A DNA stretch of 64,000 nt from Spirochaetota bacterium (lineage in GTDB: Bacteria; Spirochaetota; Spirochaetia; Treponematales; Treponemataceae). A program made the translations under genes and the position numbers. Within the stretch, counting starts at the first letter, position 1, and each line of letters begins with the position of its first letter. This document shows, piece by piece, positions 1 to 8,845 of the stretch. The stretch lies in the NCBI GenBank assembly GCA_023443865.1, contig JAEZST010000018.1, forward strand, positions 124,001 through 188,000. The letters are read 5' to 3'. A model generated the notes under the pieces. That model did no database searches. It worked only from the letters and a program-made list of their open reading frames with translations, and had not been told where the DNA came from.

Positions 1-160
1 CGGGGAAACCCCCGGCTATTCGGCGCGCGATTTCGCCCCCTTCTCGGGCGAATGGGAAATGGTCGCGATCGCGGTAATCGTCAGCGACAGGGGCCATGAA
101 CTGACCGTCGCCTATCCCCTCCGCGTCCTCGAGCCCGTTCTCGCGGCCCTTGATTCATGA
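1..160 (+). CDS. 3' end of an unidentified gene
   Basis: An open frame runs from the window edge to a TGA at 158-160, giving the last 52 residues of a protein (ending VLAALDS). I do not recognise it; the visible part alternates short beta-like stretches (MVAIAVIVSD, LTVAYPLRV), as in a C-terminal beta-sandwich. Its stop overlaps the ATG of the next gene (ATGA at 157-160), so the two are probably co-transcribed and translationally coupled. Nothing more can be said without the upstream sequence. Confidence 0.55.
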   Translation, partial: GETPGYSARDFAPFSGEWEMVAIAVIVSDRGHELTVAYPLRVLEPVLAALDS

Positions 161-837
161 GCGGCCCTGACCTCGAATCGCGGCTCGCCGCCCTGTTCCC
201 GCGGACCGACGCCGTATCCTCCCCGGAAGCCCTCGCCCGCCTGCTTTCCCCCTACGGCGCCGCGCAGAGCCTCCGGCCGGGCCGCGCGTTCGCCTGGCAG
301 GACGATCCGGTCGACCGGTGCGCCCTGGTGCTGTCGGGGCGCCTCCTTCCCTCGAAAAACCGCATCGGGGCCCTGCCCGTCGCGCTGCCGCCCATCGGCC
401 CGGGCGGCTGGGCCTGCCTCGCAGAAACCGTCGCGAAGGCCGCCTCCCAGGCGGACTACCGGGCCGACCGCGAAAGCGAGCTCTTCGTCATTCCCGCCTA
501 CAATCTGGCACTGCTCGAGCGAAAGCCTGAGTTCGCGCGCGCCCTCCCGTCGATCCTGGCCCGGGAGACCCTGATCCTGCACGGCTATCTCCTCGGCGGG
601 GGAAACCGGGAACGGGTGATCGGCTGGCTCCTGTCGCGGCGGAAAACCCTCGGCGGAACCGAGAACCGCGCCGTATCGGCGACCCAGGCCGAAATCGCCG
701 CGGACCTCGCCCTGACCCGCGAAACCGTGAATCGGCACCTTTCGCGCCTGGAGGCCGAGGGAATCCTCTCCACGGGCCGCTCGGAAATTCGTATCCCCGA
801 CTGGTCCGCCCTGGAGGAGGCCCTTCGCGACGACTGA
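157..837 (+). CDS. Crp/Fnr-family transcription regulator
   Basis: A 226-residue protein with the two-domain plan of the Crp/Fnr family. Roughly residues 1-120 form a degenerate cyclic-nucleotide-binding-like beta barrel (LRPGRAFAWQDD, CALVLSGRL), and residues 140-220 form a winged helix. The recognition part, TQAEIAADLALTRETVNRHL, is typical of Crp/Fnr DNA-binding helices. No cysteine set for an Fe-S cluster is obvious, so an Fnr-type oxygen sensor is unlikely; the effector is unknown. The start ATG overlaps the stop of the preceding gene, which suggests an operon with it. The downstream peptidase gene follows after a short gap on the same strand. Confidence 0.8.
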   Translation: MSGPDLESRLAALFPRTDAVSSPEALARLLSPYGAAQSLRPGRAFAWQDDPVDRCALVLSGRLLPSKNRIGALPVALPPIGPGGWACLAETVAKAASQADYRADRESELFVIPAYNLALLERKPEFARALPSILARETLILHGYLLGGGNRERVIGWLLSRRKTLGGTENRAVSATQAEIAADLALTRETVNRHLSRLEAEGILSTGRSEIRIPDWSALEEALRDD

Positions 838-879
838 CGGTTTGCCTATTCCCGCGTCGAGGTGTATATTGAGCTCCTT

Positions 880-2676
880 ATGCACAACCTACCTGACCGC
901 TCGACGGTCGACAAAAAATACCGATGGAACGACGAGGCGGTCTTCGCCGATTCCGCCGCCTGGAAACGGGAATACGAAGCCGTCTCCGCCCTCCTCCCGT
1001 CCCTCGCCGAGCGAGCGGGAACCCTGTCCGACGGCCCCGCGGCCCTCCTCGATTTTCTTATCCTGAACGAGCGGACCGAGGCCCGTGTGGAAACCCTCGC
1101 GTTTTACGCGACCATGCGGGGAGCCTGCGATTCGGGCGACGAAGAAGCCCAAAGCCTTTCCGGCCGTGCGGGCGCCCTCTCCGGCCGCTATGCCGAGGCC
1201 GTGGCCTTTCTCGAGCCAGAGCTGCTCGCCCTGGGCGAAGAAACCATCGCGGCCTGGAAGGCCGAGAACGGGGAGCTCGCGGCGTTCGGCCATTGGTTCG
1301 ACGACCTCTTCCGCCTGCGCTCCCACGTCCGTTCCGCCGAGGTAGAGGCCGTCCTGGGCGCCGCGCAGGAGGTTTTCGCGGGCGCCGCCTCGATCCACGA
1401 CATGCTGGTAGACTCCGACCTCCCCTTCGGCGACGCCCGCGATTCCGCCGGGAACGCGGTTCCGGTGGAGCAAAGCACCATCGATACCCTGCTCGGAAGC
1501 CCCGACCGCGCGCTCCGGAAATCCGCCTGGGAAAGCTACTGCGACGCGCACCTCGCCTTCGCCCCCAGCCTCGCGGCCTCCCTCGTGACCGACGTCAAGA
1601 AGGACTGCTTTCTCGCGCGCGCCCGGGGGTACGGCTCCAGTCTCGAGGCCGCCCTTTCGGCGGACAATATCCCCCTGGCGACCTTCGAAACCACCCTGGC
1701 CGTTTTCAAGAAAAACCGCCCGCTGTGGCACCGCTACTGGAAGGCCCGCGCGAAGGCCCTTGGCCTGAAGAAAATGTCTCATTGGGATATTTGGGCGCCC
1801 CTATCGAAGAATCCCCCGAAGGTTCCCTTCGAGACCGCCGTGGACTGGATCTGCGAAGCCCTCGCGCCCCTGGGCGAGCCGTACGCGGAGCGGCTCCGCA
1901 AGGGCTGTCTCGAGGAACGCTGGGTAGACGCGTATCCCACCAAGGGAAAAAGCCAGGGAGCCTTTAGCTACGGAAGCCGCTCGACCGCCCCCTATATCAT
2001 GATGAGCTACGCCGACGACCTTTCCTCGCTCAGCACCCTCACGCACGAGCTCGGGCACTCCATGCACAGCGCCCTTACCCGCTCCGCGCAGCGGGCAACG
2101 TACGCCGATTACGGCATTTTCGCAGCGGAGGTCGCCTCGAATTTCCATCAGGCCATGACCCGTGACTATCTCTTCCGCCACAACGCGGATAGGGATTTCC
2201 AGATCGCCTTGATCGAGGAAGCCATGGAAAACTTTCATCGGTATTTCTTCATCATGCCCACGCTGGCCCTTTTCGAGCGCGAAACGCACCGCAGGGTATG
2301 GGCGGGCGAGGGTCCCACGGCCACGGAACTCAACGAATTGACCGCTGACCTTTTCGCCGCGGGTTACGGCGACGCCGTGGAGGTAGACCGGGAGCGGGAA
2401 GGCTCCACCTGGGCCCAGTTTGGGCACCTGTACATGAACTTTTACGTGTTTCAATACGCGACCGGCATCAGCGCGGCCCACGCCCTCGCGGGACCCATAC
2501 TCGCCGGGGACCGGGACGCGGCCAAACGCTACGTTGAATTCCTTTCCGCGGGCGACTCGCTGTACCCGGTGGACGCGCTCCGGCGCGCCGGCGTGGACAT
2601 GACCGGCCCCGCGGCGATGGAAGCGGGCTTCCGCACCCTGGAATCGCTGGTAAGCCGGTTCGAGTCCCTGCTTTGA
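880..2676 (+). CDS. pepF: oligoendopeptidase F, M3-family zinc metallopeptidase
   Basis: A 598-residue cytoplasmic peptidase that hydrolyses short peptides. The zinc site is plain: THELGHSMHSA places HELGH at residues 389-393, with a downstream glutamate region (FAAEVASNFHQ) that fits the third ligand of the M3 gluzincins. The length matches PepF/M3B enzymes. An in-frame GTG at 862 would add six residues; I chose the ATG at 880 because a GAG lies about seven bases before it, while nothing suitable precedes the GTG. The 3' end nearly abuts the convergent glutaredoxin gene and I see no terminator between them. Confidence 0.9.
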   Translation: MHNLPDRSTVDKKYRWNDEAVFADSAAWKREYEAVSALLPSLAERAGTLSDGPAALLDFLILNERTEARVETLAFYATMRGACDSGDEEAQSLSGRAGALSGRYAEAVAFLEPELLALGEETIAAWKAENGELAAFGHWFDDLFRLRSHVRSAEVEAVLGAAQEVFAGAASIHDMLVDSDLPFGDARDSAGNAVPVEQSTIDTLLGSPDRALRKSAWESYCDAHLAFAPSLAASLVTDVKKDCFLARARGYGSSLEAALSADNIPLATFETTLAVFKKNRPLWHRYWKARAKALGLKKMSHWDIWAPLSKNPPKVPFETAVDWICEALAPLGEPYAERLRKGCLEERWVDAYPTKGKSQGAFSYGSRSTAPYIMMSYADDLSSLSTLTHELGHSMHSALTRSAQRATYADYGIFAAEVASNFHQAMTRDYLFRHNADRDFQIALIEEAMENFHRYFFIMPTLALFERETHRRVWAGEGPTATELNELTADLFAAGYGDAVEVDREREGSTWAQFGHLYMNFYVFQYATGISAAHALAGPILAGDRDAAKRYVEFLSAGDSLYPVDALRRAGVDMTGPAAMEAGFRTLESLVSRFESLL

Positions 2677-2689
2677 CCCGGTTTCTTCC

Positions 2690-2920
2690 TTACGCCCTCA
2701 GGCTTCGGTCGATTTTCTCGCGGTCGAAGCCGACGATGATCTTGCCGTTGATATCTACGACGGGCACGCCCATCTGGCCGGATTTACGGACCATTTCTTC
2801 CGCCTTGCGCTGGTCGCGGGAAACGTCGTATTCCGTGAACTTTACGCCCCGTTCCTGAAAATAGCCTTTTACCATGCGGCAGTAGCCGCAGCTGGGCGTC
2901 GTATACACCTGTACGCTCAT
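2690..2920 (-). CDS. glutaredoxin-like thiol-disulfide protein
   Basis: A 76-residue thioredoxin-fold protein. It has the redox motif C11-G-Y-C14 near the N-terminus, the cis-proline at P53 in GVPVV, and a C-terminal DREKIDRSL helix, the usual layout of small glutaredoxins and NrdH-like proteins. It probably reduces disulfides in the cytoplasm; whether it takes electrons from glutathione or thioredoxin reductase cannot be read from sequence. A strong ribosome-binding site (AAGGAGG) sits five bases before the ATG. It stands alone, downstream of the zinc-ribbon membrane protein on the same strand. Confidence 0.88.
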   Translation of the reverse strand: MSVQVYTTPSCGYCRMVKGYFQERGVKFTEYDVSRDQRKAEEMVRKSGQMGVPVVDINGKIIVGFDREKIDRSLRA

Positions 2921-3025
2921 GGGAGCCTCCTTATGAATCGGTTGCGGACGGCGCCGAATCCCTTGGGTCCGTCGCCGTTCTATACCGAATATAAGGCCGC
3001 CGCCGCGGGACTTCCGTGACCGAAG

Positions 3026-3757
3026 TTACACTCTGAAGAGCTTCGCGAGCGAGGCCTGGCGCACGATGCGGTAGTGAAGGTACAGGAGCATGCCCGCGGC
3101 GGGAACCGCCGCCAACGTGACGATCACCGACCACGCGAAGACGGGCCGGTACCCGCTATTCAGGTTGATCGCCGCTTCCAGCCCCGCGCAGAAAAGCGCC
3201 GCGAACAGAAGTCCGACGGCGATCACGTTAAGCCCGCGCTTCCGGATTCCCGAAACGATGCCGGTCATGCCGGCGATGCATCCGATCAGCCAGCACGAGA
3301 TGGGCAGGGCCCAGGGAAGGAACCACTCCACCCGGCCGTCCACCGCGTCCAGGAGGAAGAGGGTAAGGGGCAGGGTAGGGGCAAGGATGGCGAACAGGAT
3401 CCAGGGGTGGCGCCGCAGCAGGATCGGCATGCCCACCAAGAGGAAACCCCAGCATATGGCCGGCGAGGAATAGCGCGACCAGGTAATGGCCCGGTTGGAG
3501 ATCAGGTCCGAAAGCAGCGTTATGAACAGGGCCGAACCGAAGACGATGGATAGCACCTCAAAATATATGAGCCGCCGCTGTTTTCGCGTAAGCGATTCCT
3601 TCTCGAGTACCTCGGCGAAAAACGGGCGTTCACCGGGAAAGTCCAAGCCGCCGGCCTCTGCCGTCGCGGGACGTGCCGCCGTTGCGGGCGAGCCGCACAG
3701 GGGACACCGCGCTTTCGAATCGGGGAAGGTTACCCCGCATCCCTCGCAATAGGCCAT
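3026..3757 (-). CDS. zinc-ribbon membrane protein (DUF6320-like)
   Basis: A 243-residue protein with an N-terminal zinc ribbon (C4-x2-C7 and C18-x2-C21), a charged linker, and about six hydrophobic membrane segments between residues 70 and 235. The layout resembles DUF6320-type proteins, which I recall being encoded beside condensation-type acyltransferases; the family name is from memory. Its ATG overlaps the stop of the upstream acyltransferase by one base (TAATG), which supports a joint role, perhaps in modifying a lipid or polysaccharide at the membrane. The actual function is unknown. Confidence 0.6.
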   Translation of the reverse strand: MAYCEGCGVTFPDSKARCPLCGSPATAARPATAEAGGLDFPGERPFFAEVLEKESLTRKQRRLIYFEVLSIVFGSALFITLLSDLISNRAITWSRYSSPAICWGFLLVGMPILLRRHPWILFAILAPTLPLTLFLLDAVDGRVEWFLPWALPISCWLIGCIAGMTGIVSGIRKRGLNVIAVGLLFAALFCAGLEAAINLNSGYRPVFAWSVIVTLAAVPAAGMLLYLHYRIVRQASLAKLFRV

Positions 3758-5088
3758 TATCGTCTCCTTTCCGGGTGATGGGCCGCCTCGCCGCTGGAAT
3801 CGACGCGCAACGCGAGCCCCTGCCGCGCGAGAAAGCCGAAAAAGGCCCGCTCTATGCGGTTATCGGCTATGGTGCTTCCGACCGTGACGCATAACCGGTC
3901 CTTCCAGCTCAAAACCCCGACGTTCGCCCCGGTGGCGAGATTGCTCGGCGGGAAAAAATGAAAGCGCTTTACGTGGGCCGCCGCGTCGTCGCTCAGCCTA
4001 ACGGCCGTGAGATTCGACAGGGAACCCGAATAGAGCGCGAGATTCAGTTTCCGGTTCATGATTCGCAGGGCGAAATTCTTGAGCGGCAGGAAGACCCCCC
4101 TCCCCAGGGGATTCAATTCGCCCCCCACGTTCCGCCTGAGCTGTCGGTACAGCTCCATCTTCGTCATGCCAAGCTTCATTTGGTGGTGTACCCGCTCGAG
4201 TATGTCGGGAAAATCCCATTTTCCGAGCCTCATGTCGATATTCGGCGCGGCGAACAGGAAAAAGTTGCGCATGGTGCGGGAAGGATACATTTTCCTCAGG
4301 TTTATCGGCACCTGGACGGTGATCCGCTTCCCGCTCATGCGGATTTTAGAATGCAGCGCGCCCTCGGCGAGGTAGGTTTCCTGCATCGCGGCGAGGTAAC
4401 AGGCGGTAAGCCATTCGGTCAGGCTCACCCGGTGCTTCCGGGCGATCTCAAGGGCGTCGTCCAGGGGCATTTCCGCGGTGGTCACCCGGTAATCCGAACG
4501 CATCCGCGCCCCCGGCAGGAGCCAGGCCTTGGGCACCTTGTCGGGAGGGGGAATGTCCCGCCTGAAATGCTTCCGGTACGAGTCTTCCCACTCCTCCTCT
4601 TCCGGCTCGGCCTCGCGGTCTATAAAATCCAGTAGGCGGTTCCGTTCACGGTCAAGGGGAACGCCGAGGGCCGTGAGGTACTCGATTATCAGGGCGCGTA
4701 GGAAGATCATGCCCCCGGTGCCGTCGGTAATGGCATGGTGGAATTCGCAGGCGATGCTCCGGCCCCGGGCGTAAACCCGGCACAGTCGCATCGATTCGTC
4801 CCCGGCTTCCTGCCGGCAGGGTACCGTGCGTTCCCGCTCCGTTTCGATTAGGGCGGAACAGGGCTCGAAGTAATGCCAGAACACCCCTTTGCGCAGGCGG
4901 ACGAAAAGGTAGGGAAATCGTTTCGAGGCCCGGGGAAGGGCCGTGTTCAGGGCGTCGGCATTCACCGTCTCCGACATTTCGCAGGAAAGCCTGAAGATAA
5001 ACGGCCCCGAGCGGTCCGAAACCGCCGCCGTAAATACTGCGCTGTTATCGGGTCGCCAAAATGATTCGTGTTCCGTATCGAAGGCCAT
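3757..5088 (-). CDS. condensation-domain-like acyltransferase (alcohol acetyltransferase family)
   Basis: A 443-residue protein with the HHxxxDG active-site signature of the condensation/CoA-dependent acyltransferase superfamily: H117-H-A-I-T-D-G123, where the second histidine is the expected general base. The length and the second-half motifs (a tunnel-lining region, SLSNLTAVRL and NVGVLSWKDRLCV) fit alcohol-acetyltransferase or PapA-like proteins. The acyl donor and acceptor are unknown. It is translationally coupled to the zinc-ribbon membrane protein that follows. No carrier-protein or NRPS modules lie nearby, so it is probably a stand-alone acyltransferase rather than part of an assembly line. 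Confidence 0.72.
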   Translation of the reverse strand: MAFDTEHESFWRPDNSAVFTAAVSDRSGPFIFRLSCEMSETVNADALNTALPRASKRFPYLFVRLRKGVFWHYFEPCSALIETERERTVPCRQEAGDESMRLCRVYARGRSIACEFHHAITDGTGGMIFLRALIIEYLTALGVPLDRERNRLLDFIDREAEPEEEEWEDSYRKHFRRDIPPPDKVPKAWLLPGARMRSDYRVTTAEMPLDDALEIARKHRVSLTEWLTACYLAAMQETYLAEGALHSKIRMSGKRITVQVPINLRKMYPSRTMRNFFLFAAPNIDMRLGKWDFPDILERVHHQMKLGMTKMELYRQLRRNVGGELNPLGRGVFLPLKNFALRIMNRKLNLALYSGSLSNLTAVRLSDDAAAHVKRFHFFPPSNLATGANVGVLSWKDRLCVTVGSTIADNRIERAFFGFLARQGLALRVDSSGEAAHHPERRR

Positions 5089-5128
5089 GTATTACTAGTG
5101 TACTACGGATCGGGTTTAATTGCACCGC

Positions 5129-6676
5129 TTACGGAGCGCTCGCGAGTATCCGGCTTACGGCGTCCGTAAAATCCCGCTCCTCGCGGGCGCCTAAGAGTTC
5201 CTTGGCGTACAGGGCCTTTTCGAAAAGGACTCCCGCGAGGGCCAGGTCTTCCTCGTGCGGCGGGAATTCCCGGGCCAGCCTGCGCGCGTACTCGAGCGGC
5301 GCCTCGTGGCGCTCCCACCCGGTCCCCGCGGCGCTTCCCCAGTCGATCAGCGTCGCAAAAACCGCCGTAAGCCTTCCTATCTCCGCCTTCTTTTCGGGGC
5401 TCTTGGCCGAATCGGCCCGTTTCCTCAACGAGGCCTTGAACGCCCGGGCTTCCGTGCCGTCGCCCGCGGTGCGCCCCAGCGAACGGAACCCAAAGCGGGA
5501 TCGAAAGGCGCCGGCAATGGCCCGTCCCATGGCCGCGAAGCCCGCGCGAACGGTGCCGATTAAGGCGCGCAGGTACCGCAGCGCCGCGCCCTCGGCGAAA
5601 AACCGCCTGAATTCCCGCTTGAAAAAGGGGCCGAAGAGAAACCACAACGCCGCGCAGGCGAACGCGACGAGGGCCGCGTACTTTAAGAACAGGAAAAGGG
5701 CGCGGGGATCGAACAGCGGTTCCCCGGCGTCGGGCATCGAGGGGGGAAACAGGGTATCCGATTCGCCCTCCGGCTCGGCGAGAAAATCTTCCGGAAGCTC
5801 CTCATGGGGCGTCGGTCGGTTCAAAAAGGCGAAAAGCCGCGCGATAAGGGCGAAAAACCAGGCGCTCGGCACCGGGGGCAGGGCGAGCGAGGCGGCGATG
5901 GCGATTATCGCCGCCAGGGCTATCACCGCCGCGGCCGGGCCCATGCGGGCGCTCGCGTAGGAAAACGCGTTGGCAAGGCCCATGCCCGCCAGGGCGAATT
6001 CCTCCCGAAAATGGCGGAACAGGGCGACCAGGAACTCACGGTACGCGAAAAAGGCGCCGACGAGGGCTATCGAACGCAACGACGGGACCGTACCCAACAG
6101 CAGGGGAATAAAGAGGGCCGCCAGGAGAAAGCCCGCGAGCAGTCCCGAAAGCTTCGACGCTTGGGAAACGCCCCCCGCGGCGTCGCGCAGGAGATAGTCC
6201 TCCTCGCGTACCGCGTGAAAAATGGTTTCGTTGCCGCGCTCGCGCATATCGGACACGAACCGTTCCCGGTCGGCGAGAAAGCGAAAAAGAATGCCCGCCC
6301 AAATCCATTCTCCCGCGTAGGAAAGCAGGCACGCCGCAAAGCGGGCCGAGGGTATGAGGCGTTCAGCCAGGCTCCCGTCGATAAGTCCCGCGCGCGCGGC
6401 GTACGCCGCCGCCAAGGCGAGGGCGAGCGCCTGGTGGCGCGCGATCCCCCCTCCCCGAATTCGCGTGAACAGCGCGTTAAACGCCACCGAGGCCACGCCT
6501 CCCGCCAGCACCGCCAGGGCGAAGGCCGGATCGCCGAAGCGAATCGAATCGGCACAGTCCGCGAGGAGGGAGAATACGCCGGCGATAAAGAGCGCCGGAA
6601 AGGTAAGGGCGAGCAGTCCGTGGGAAAAGGAAAGGGGCGCCGAATCCCCGGCGCGGCTATCGGCGTCGGTACTCAT
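5129..6676 (-). CDS. membrane protein with C-terminal DUF4129-like domain
   Basis: A 515-residue protein with several hydrophobic helices in the first 300 residues, a charged linker (around PHEELPEDF), one more membrane segment near residue 325 (YAALVAFACAALWFL), and a C-terminal helical domain (YARRLAREFPPHEEDLALAG) resembling DUF4129. Its start lies inside the end of the DUF58 gene (20-base overlap), so it is the third gene of a MoxR-DUF58-DUF4129 operon. Such operons are usually linked to cell-envelope or transglutaminase functions; no transglutaminase gene is present here. Confidence 0.65.
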   Translation of the reverse strand: MSTDADSRAGDSAPLSFSHGLLALTFPALFIAGVFSLLADCADSIRFGDPAFALAVLAGGVASVAFNALFTRIRGGGIARHQALALALAAAYAARAGLIDGSLAERLIPSARFAACLLSYAGEWIWAGILFRFLADRERFVSDMRERGNETIFHAVREEDYLLRDAAGGVSQASKLSGLLAGFLLAALFIPLLLGTVPSLRSIALVGAFFAYREFLVALFRHFREEFALAGMGLANAFSYASARMGPAAAVIALAAIIAIAASLALPPVPSAWFFALIARLFAFLNRPTPHEELPEDFLAEPEGESDTLFPPSMPDAGEPLFDPRALFLFLKYAALVAFACAALWFLFGPFFKREFRRFFAEGAALRYLRALIGTVRAGFAAMGRAIAGAFRSRFGFRSLGRTAGDGTEARAFKASLRKRADSAKSPEKKAEIGRLTAVFATLIDWGSAAGTGWERHEAPLEYARRLAREFPPHEEDLALAGVLFEKALYAKELLGAREERDFTDAVSRILASAP

Positions 6677-7730
6677 ATACGTACTCCGCCGCTTTTTCGA
6701 AAACCCTGCCTTCCGCGAGGGTTCCCGGCATGTCCGGCCCCACGTACAGGCACCTTCCCCCGACCGGCGTCGAGGCGATGGCCCGCGCGAGGAAGGCGCG
6801 GTCCGTTTCGGTATCGCCGTCCCGCTCGGCCGCCATATCGATTCTCGCCAGGCAATCCAGCACGGTCGGCGCCTTGGCCGAGCCGCTTTTTAAAAACGGC
6901 CGGCCGGTACCGGTACTCGCGAAACCGCATTCCTGCCTCTTTCTCGCCGCGAGGTTCACCAGGGCGGCGGCGGTTTCTATGACCCGTTCCGCCTGGTCCC
7001 TCCTGAGCCGCAGCGGATACCTTCCCGCGGAAAGATCGCAAAAAAGCATGAGCGGGCCGTTGAGGGTATTCAGGTATTCGTTGGTGTAGAGCTTGCCCAG
7101 GCGCGCCGTCGCCTTCCAGTTAATCCGCTTCAGCTCGTCGCCCGGTCGGTAGTCCCGAATCGATCGGCACAGGGTAACGTCCTCGTACCGCAGGTCGCGG
7201 GCGGCGATTTCTCCCTGGGGAACCCCGCGATTGAACCGAAGGTCAACGTCGATCCTGGCCGGAAGCACCAATACCTCCGCGCGGTCGTCGATACGGATAT
7301 CGAAGGGAAAAAGGCCCAAAGGATCCCCGCAGCGAAAGCGGAAGGGCCCGATCCCGAAATCGCCCCGCGAACTCCCCGCGATAGTATAGCGGAGCGCTAC
7401 GGTCGATTCGGGAGGAAGGGTTAACAGCCACCGCGCGTCGTCGGCGCCCACGGAAAGCATTCCGGGCGTATCGGCGAAAAAACAGGAATAGAGGGGAAGG
7501 CGCGAGCGGTTTGAGGCGAGTATCACGAGCTCAAGCCGGTCATTGCGCGGCACCCGCAGCGAAGAAACCGTGCGCCGGGCGGTAAAGCTCGCCTGGCAGT
7601 GCCGGCTGTACGCCCAGCAAAGCGCGGTAACGGCGAACTCGAACATGCCCAGGGCCCGAAGCGGCCCGTTCGTCGCGAAAAGAAAGCACGCAAGCCCCGC
7701 GAAGGCGGCGAAGCCCCTCATGAAGCCCAT
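6657..7730 (-). CDS. DUF58-family protein, MoxR operon
   Basis: A 357-residue protein with two N-terminal hydrophobic segments (residues about 5-45) and the DUF58 signature YRPGDELKRINWKATARLG, followed by a von Willebrand A-like half (LMLFCDLSAGRYPL). It is thought to act as a partner of MoxR AAA+ ATPases, perhaps in assembling or activating other protein complexes. The first base of its ATG is shared with the last base of the moxR stop (7730), which indicates tight translational coupling. Its 3' end overlaps the next membrane-protein gene. Confidence 0.85.
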   Translation of the reverse strand: MGFMRGFAAFAGLACFLFATNGPLRALGMFEFAVTALCWAYSRHCQASFTARRTVSSLRVPRNDRLELVILASNRSRLPLYSCFFADTPGMLSVGADDARWLLTLPPESTVALRYTIAGSSRGDFGIGPFRFRCGDPLGLFPFDIRIDDRAEVLVLPARIDVDLRFNRGVPQGEIAARDLRYEDVTLCRSIRDYRPGDELKRINWKATARLGKLYTNEYLNTLNGPLMLFCDLSAGRYPLRLRRDQAERVIETAAALVNLAARKRQECGFASTGTGRPFLKSGSAKAPTVLDCLARIDMAAERDGDTETDRAFLARAIASTPVGGRCLYVGPDMPGTLAEGRVFEKAAEYVYEYRRR

Positions 7731-8701
7731 CAGCGGTCCCTAAAGGCGGGAATCGGCACCGATACCGCGATCTCCGAGAGAATACTCTCGCTCACGTAGC
7801 CCCTGGCCAGGTAGTCACCCTTAAGAATCAGGCGCTTACGGAACGCCGGAACCAAAAGTTCCTTAACGTCTTCCGGGGTGGCGTAGGTCCTGCCGCGGAT
7901 CGCGGCCAGGGCTTGCGCCGCCTTATAGAGGGCTATCGAGCCGCGGGGCGAAACGCCCACGGCGACCCGGGAATCGGCGCGGGTCGCGGCGACAAGTGCC
8001 AAAAGGTAGTCCCTGACCGACGGCTCAACGTGTACCGAAACCACCGCCCCGGCGCAAGCGAGCACGTCGGCCGCCGAGGCAACGGCGCGAACGTCGTTCA
8101 CCGGATGGTCCGAGCGCCGCTGCGCCTCGATTATGTCGGCCTCTTCCTCCCGGCTCGGATAGCCCGGCGTCAGCGACAGCATAAACCGGTCCTTCTGCGC
8201 CTCGGGCAACGGAAAGGTCCCTTCCGATTCAACGGGATTTTCGGTAGCTATCAGGAAAAAGGGGGCGGGTAGGGGAAAAAGCCTTCCGTCGGCGCTCACC
8301 TGGGCCTCGGCCATGGCCTCCAAAAAGGCCGATTGGGTGCGGGGCGTGGCCCGGTTCAATTCGTCCACCAGCACCACCGACGCGTGAATCGGCCCCTTGC
8401 GGAACCGGAACGTTTGGGTCTTGGGCGAAAAAACCGCGGTGCCCGTCACGTCGGCGGGCATGAGGTCGGGCGTGCACTGTACCCGGGCGAAGGGCAGGTC
8501 CACGCTTTTCGCCAACGCCTTGGCAAGCACGGTTTTTCCCGTCCCCGGAACGTCCTCGATAAGCACGTGGCCGCCCGCGAACAGGGTTACCAAAAGATGC
8601 TCAAGGGTTTCCCTCTTGCCCTTAAATACCGACCCGACGGAATCGAGAATTGCCGCGGCCACTTCGCCTACCCGGGCGATTTCGGAAGATGCTTCGCTCA
8701 T
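7730..8701 (-). CDS. MoxR-family AAA+ ATPase
   Basis: A 323-residue AAA+ ATPase. The Walker A is DVPGTGKT (GTGKT 53-57), Walker B is VVLVDELNRATPRTQSA, followed by a sensor-1 ATENP and a C-terminal lid region. MoxR ATPases are regarded as chaperone-like activators of protein complexes, usually working with DUF58 and VWA proteins encoded next door, as here. It is the first gene of the operon, and its 5' side faces the divergent XRE regulator promoter. There is no sign of truncation. Confidence 0.92.
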   Translation of the reverse strand: MSEASSEIARVGEVAAAILDSVGSVFKGKRETLEHLLVTLFAGGHVLIEDVPGTGKTVLAKALAKSVDLPFARVQCTPDLMPADVTGTAVFSPKTQTFRFRKGPIHASVVLVDELNRATPRTQSAFLEAMAEAQVSADGRLFPLPAPFFLIATENPVESEGTFPLPEAQKDRFMLSLTPGYPSREEEADIIEAQRRSDHPVNDVRAVASAADVLACAGAVVSVHVEPSVRDYLLALVAATRADSRVAVGVSPRGSIALYKAAQALAAIRGRTYATPEDVKELLVPAFRKRLILKGDYLARGYVSESILSEIAVSVPIPAFRDR

Positions 8702-8751
8702 GGGAGCAGTATAGCATAAAAAACGCCAGTCGCGGGGAATCGGCTTATCCC

Positions 8752-8767
8752 GTAAAGTAAGCTTGAC
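8752..8767. promoter_or_regulatory. operator-like sequence over the -35
   Basis: GTAAAGTAAGCTTGAC matches the perfect palindrome at 8796-8811 in 13 of 16 positions and overlaps the -35 hexamer. It is likely a second binding site of the XRE protein encoded just downstream. Confidence 0.55.
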
Positions 8768-8791
8768 ATCTAATCCGACGTAAAGTATATT
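8763..8791 (+). promoter_or_regulatory. sigma-70 promoter of the XRE/membrane-protein pair
   Basis: TTGACA at 8763-8768, a 17-base spacer and TATATT at 8786-8791 form a near-consensus sigma-70 promoter about 55 bases before the GTG start at 8846. Operator-like palindromes overlap both its -35 and its start site. Confidence 0.8.
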
Positions 8792-8795
8792 AGAC

Positions 8796-8811
8796 GTAAA
8801 GCTAGCTTTAC
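8796..8811. promoter_or_regulatory. perfect 16-bp palindromic operator at the start site
   Basis: GTAAAGCTAGCTTTAC is a perfect palindrome placed 4 to 20 bases after the -10, where transcription should begin. A further CGTAAAG half-site lies at 8779-8785 inside the spacer. The arrangement fits autorepression by the XRE protein. Confidence 0.65.
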
Positions 8812-8845
8812 AAAGAAATCAAACCGAAAGGAGGTCGCACACCCC

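Noticed and set aside
112..885. 257-residue minus-strand frame
   Set aside because: It lies opposite the Crp/Fnr gene, has no family sequence and is the usual antisense shadow in GC-rich DNA.
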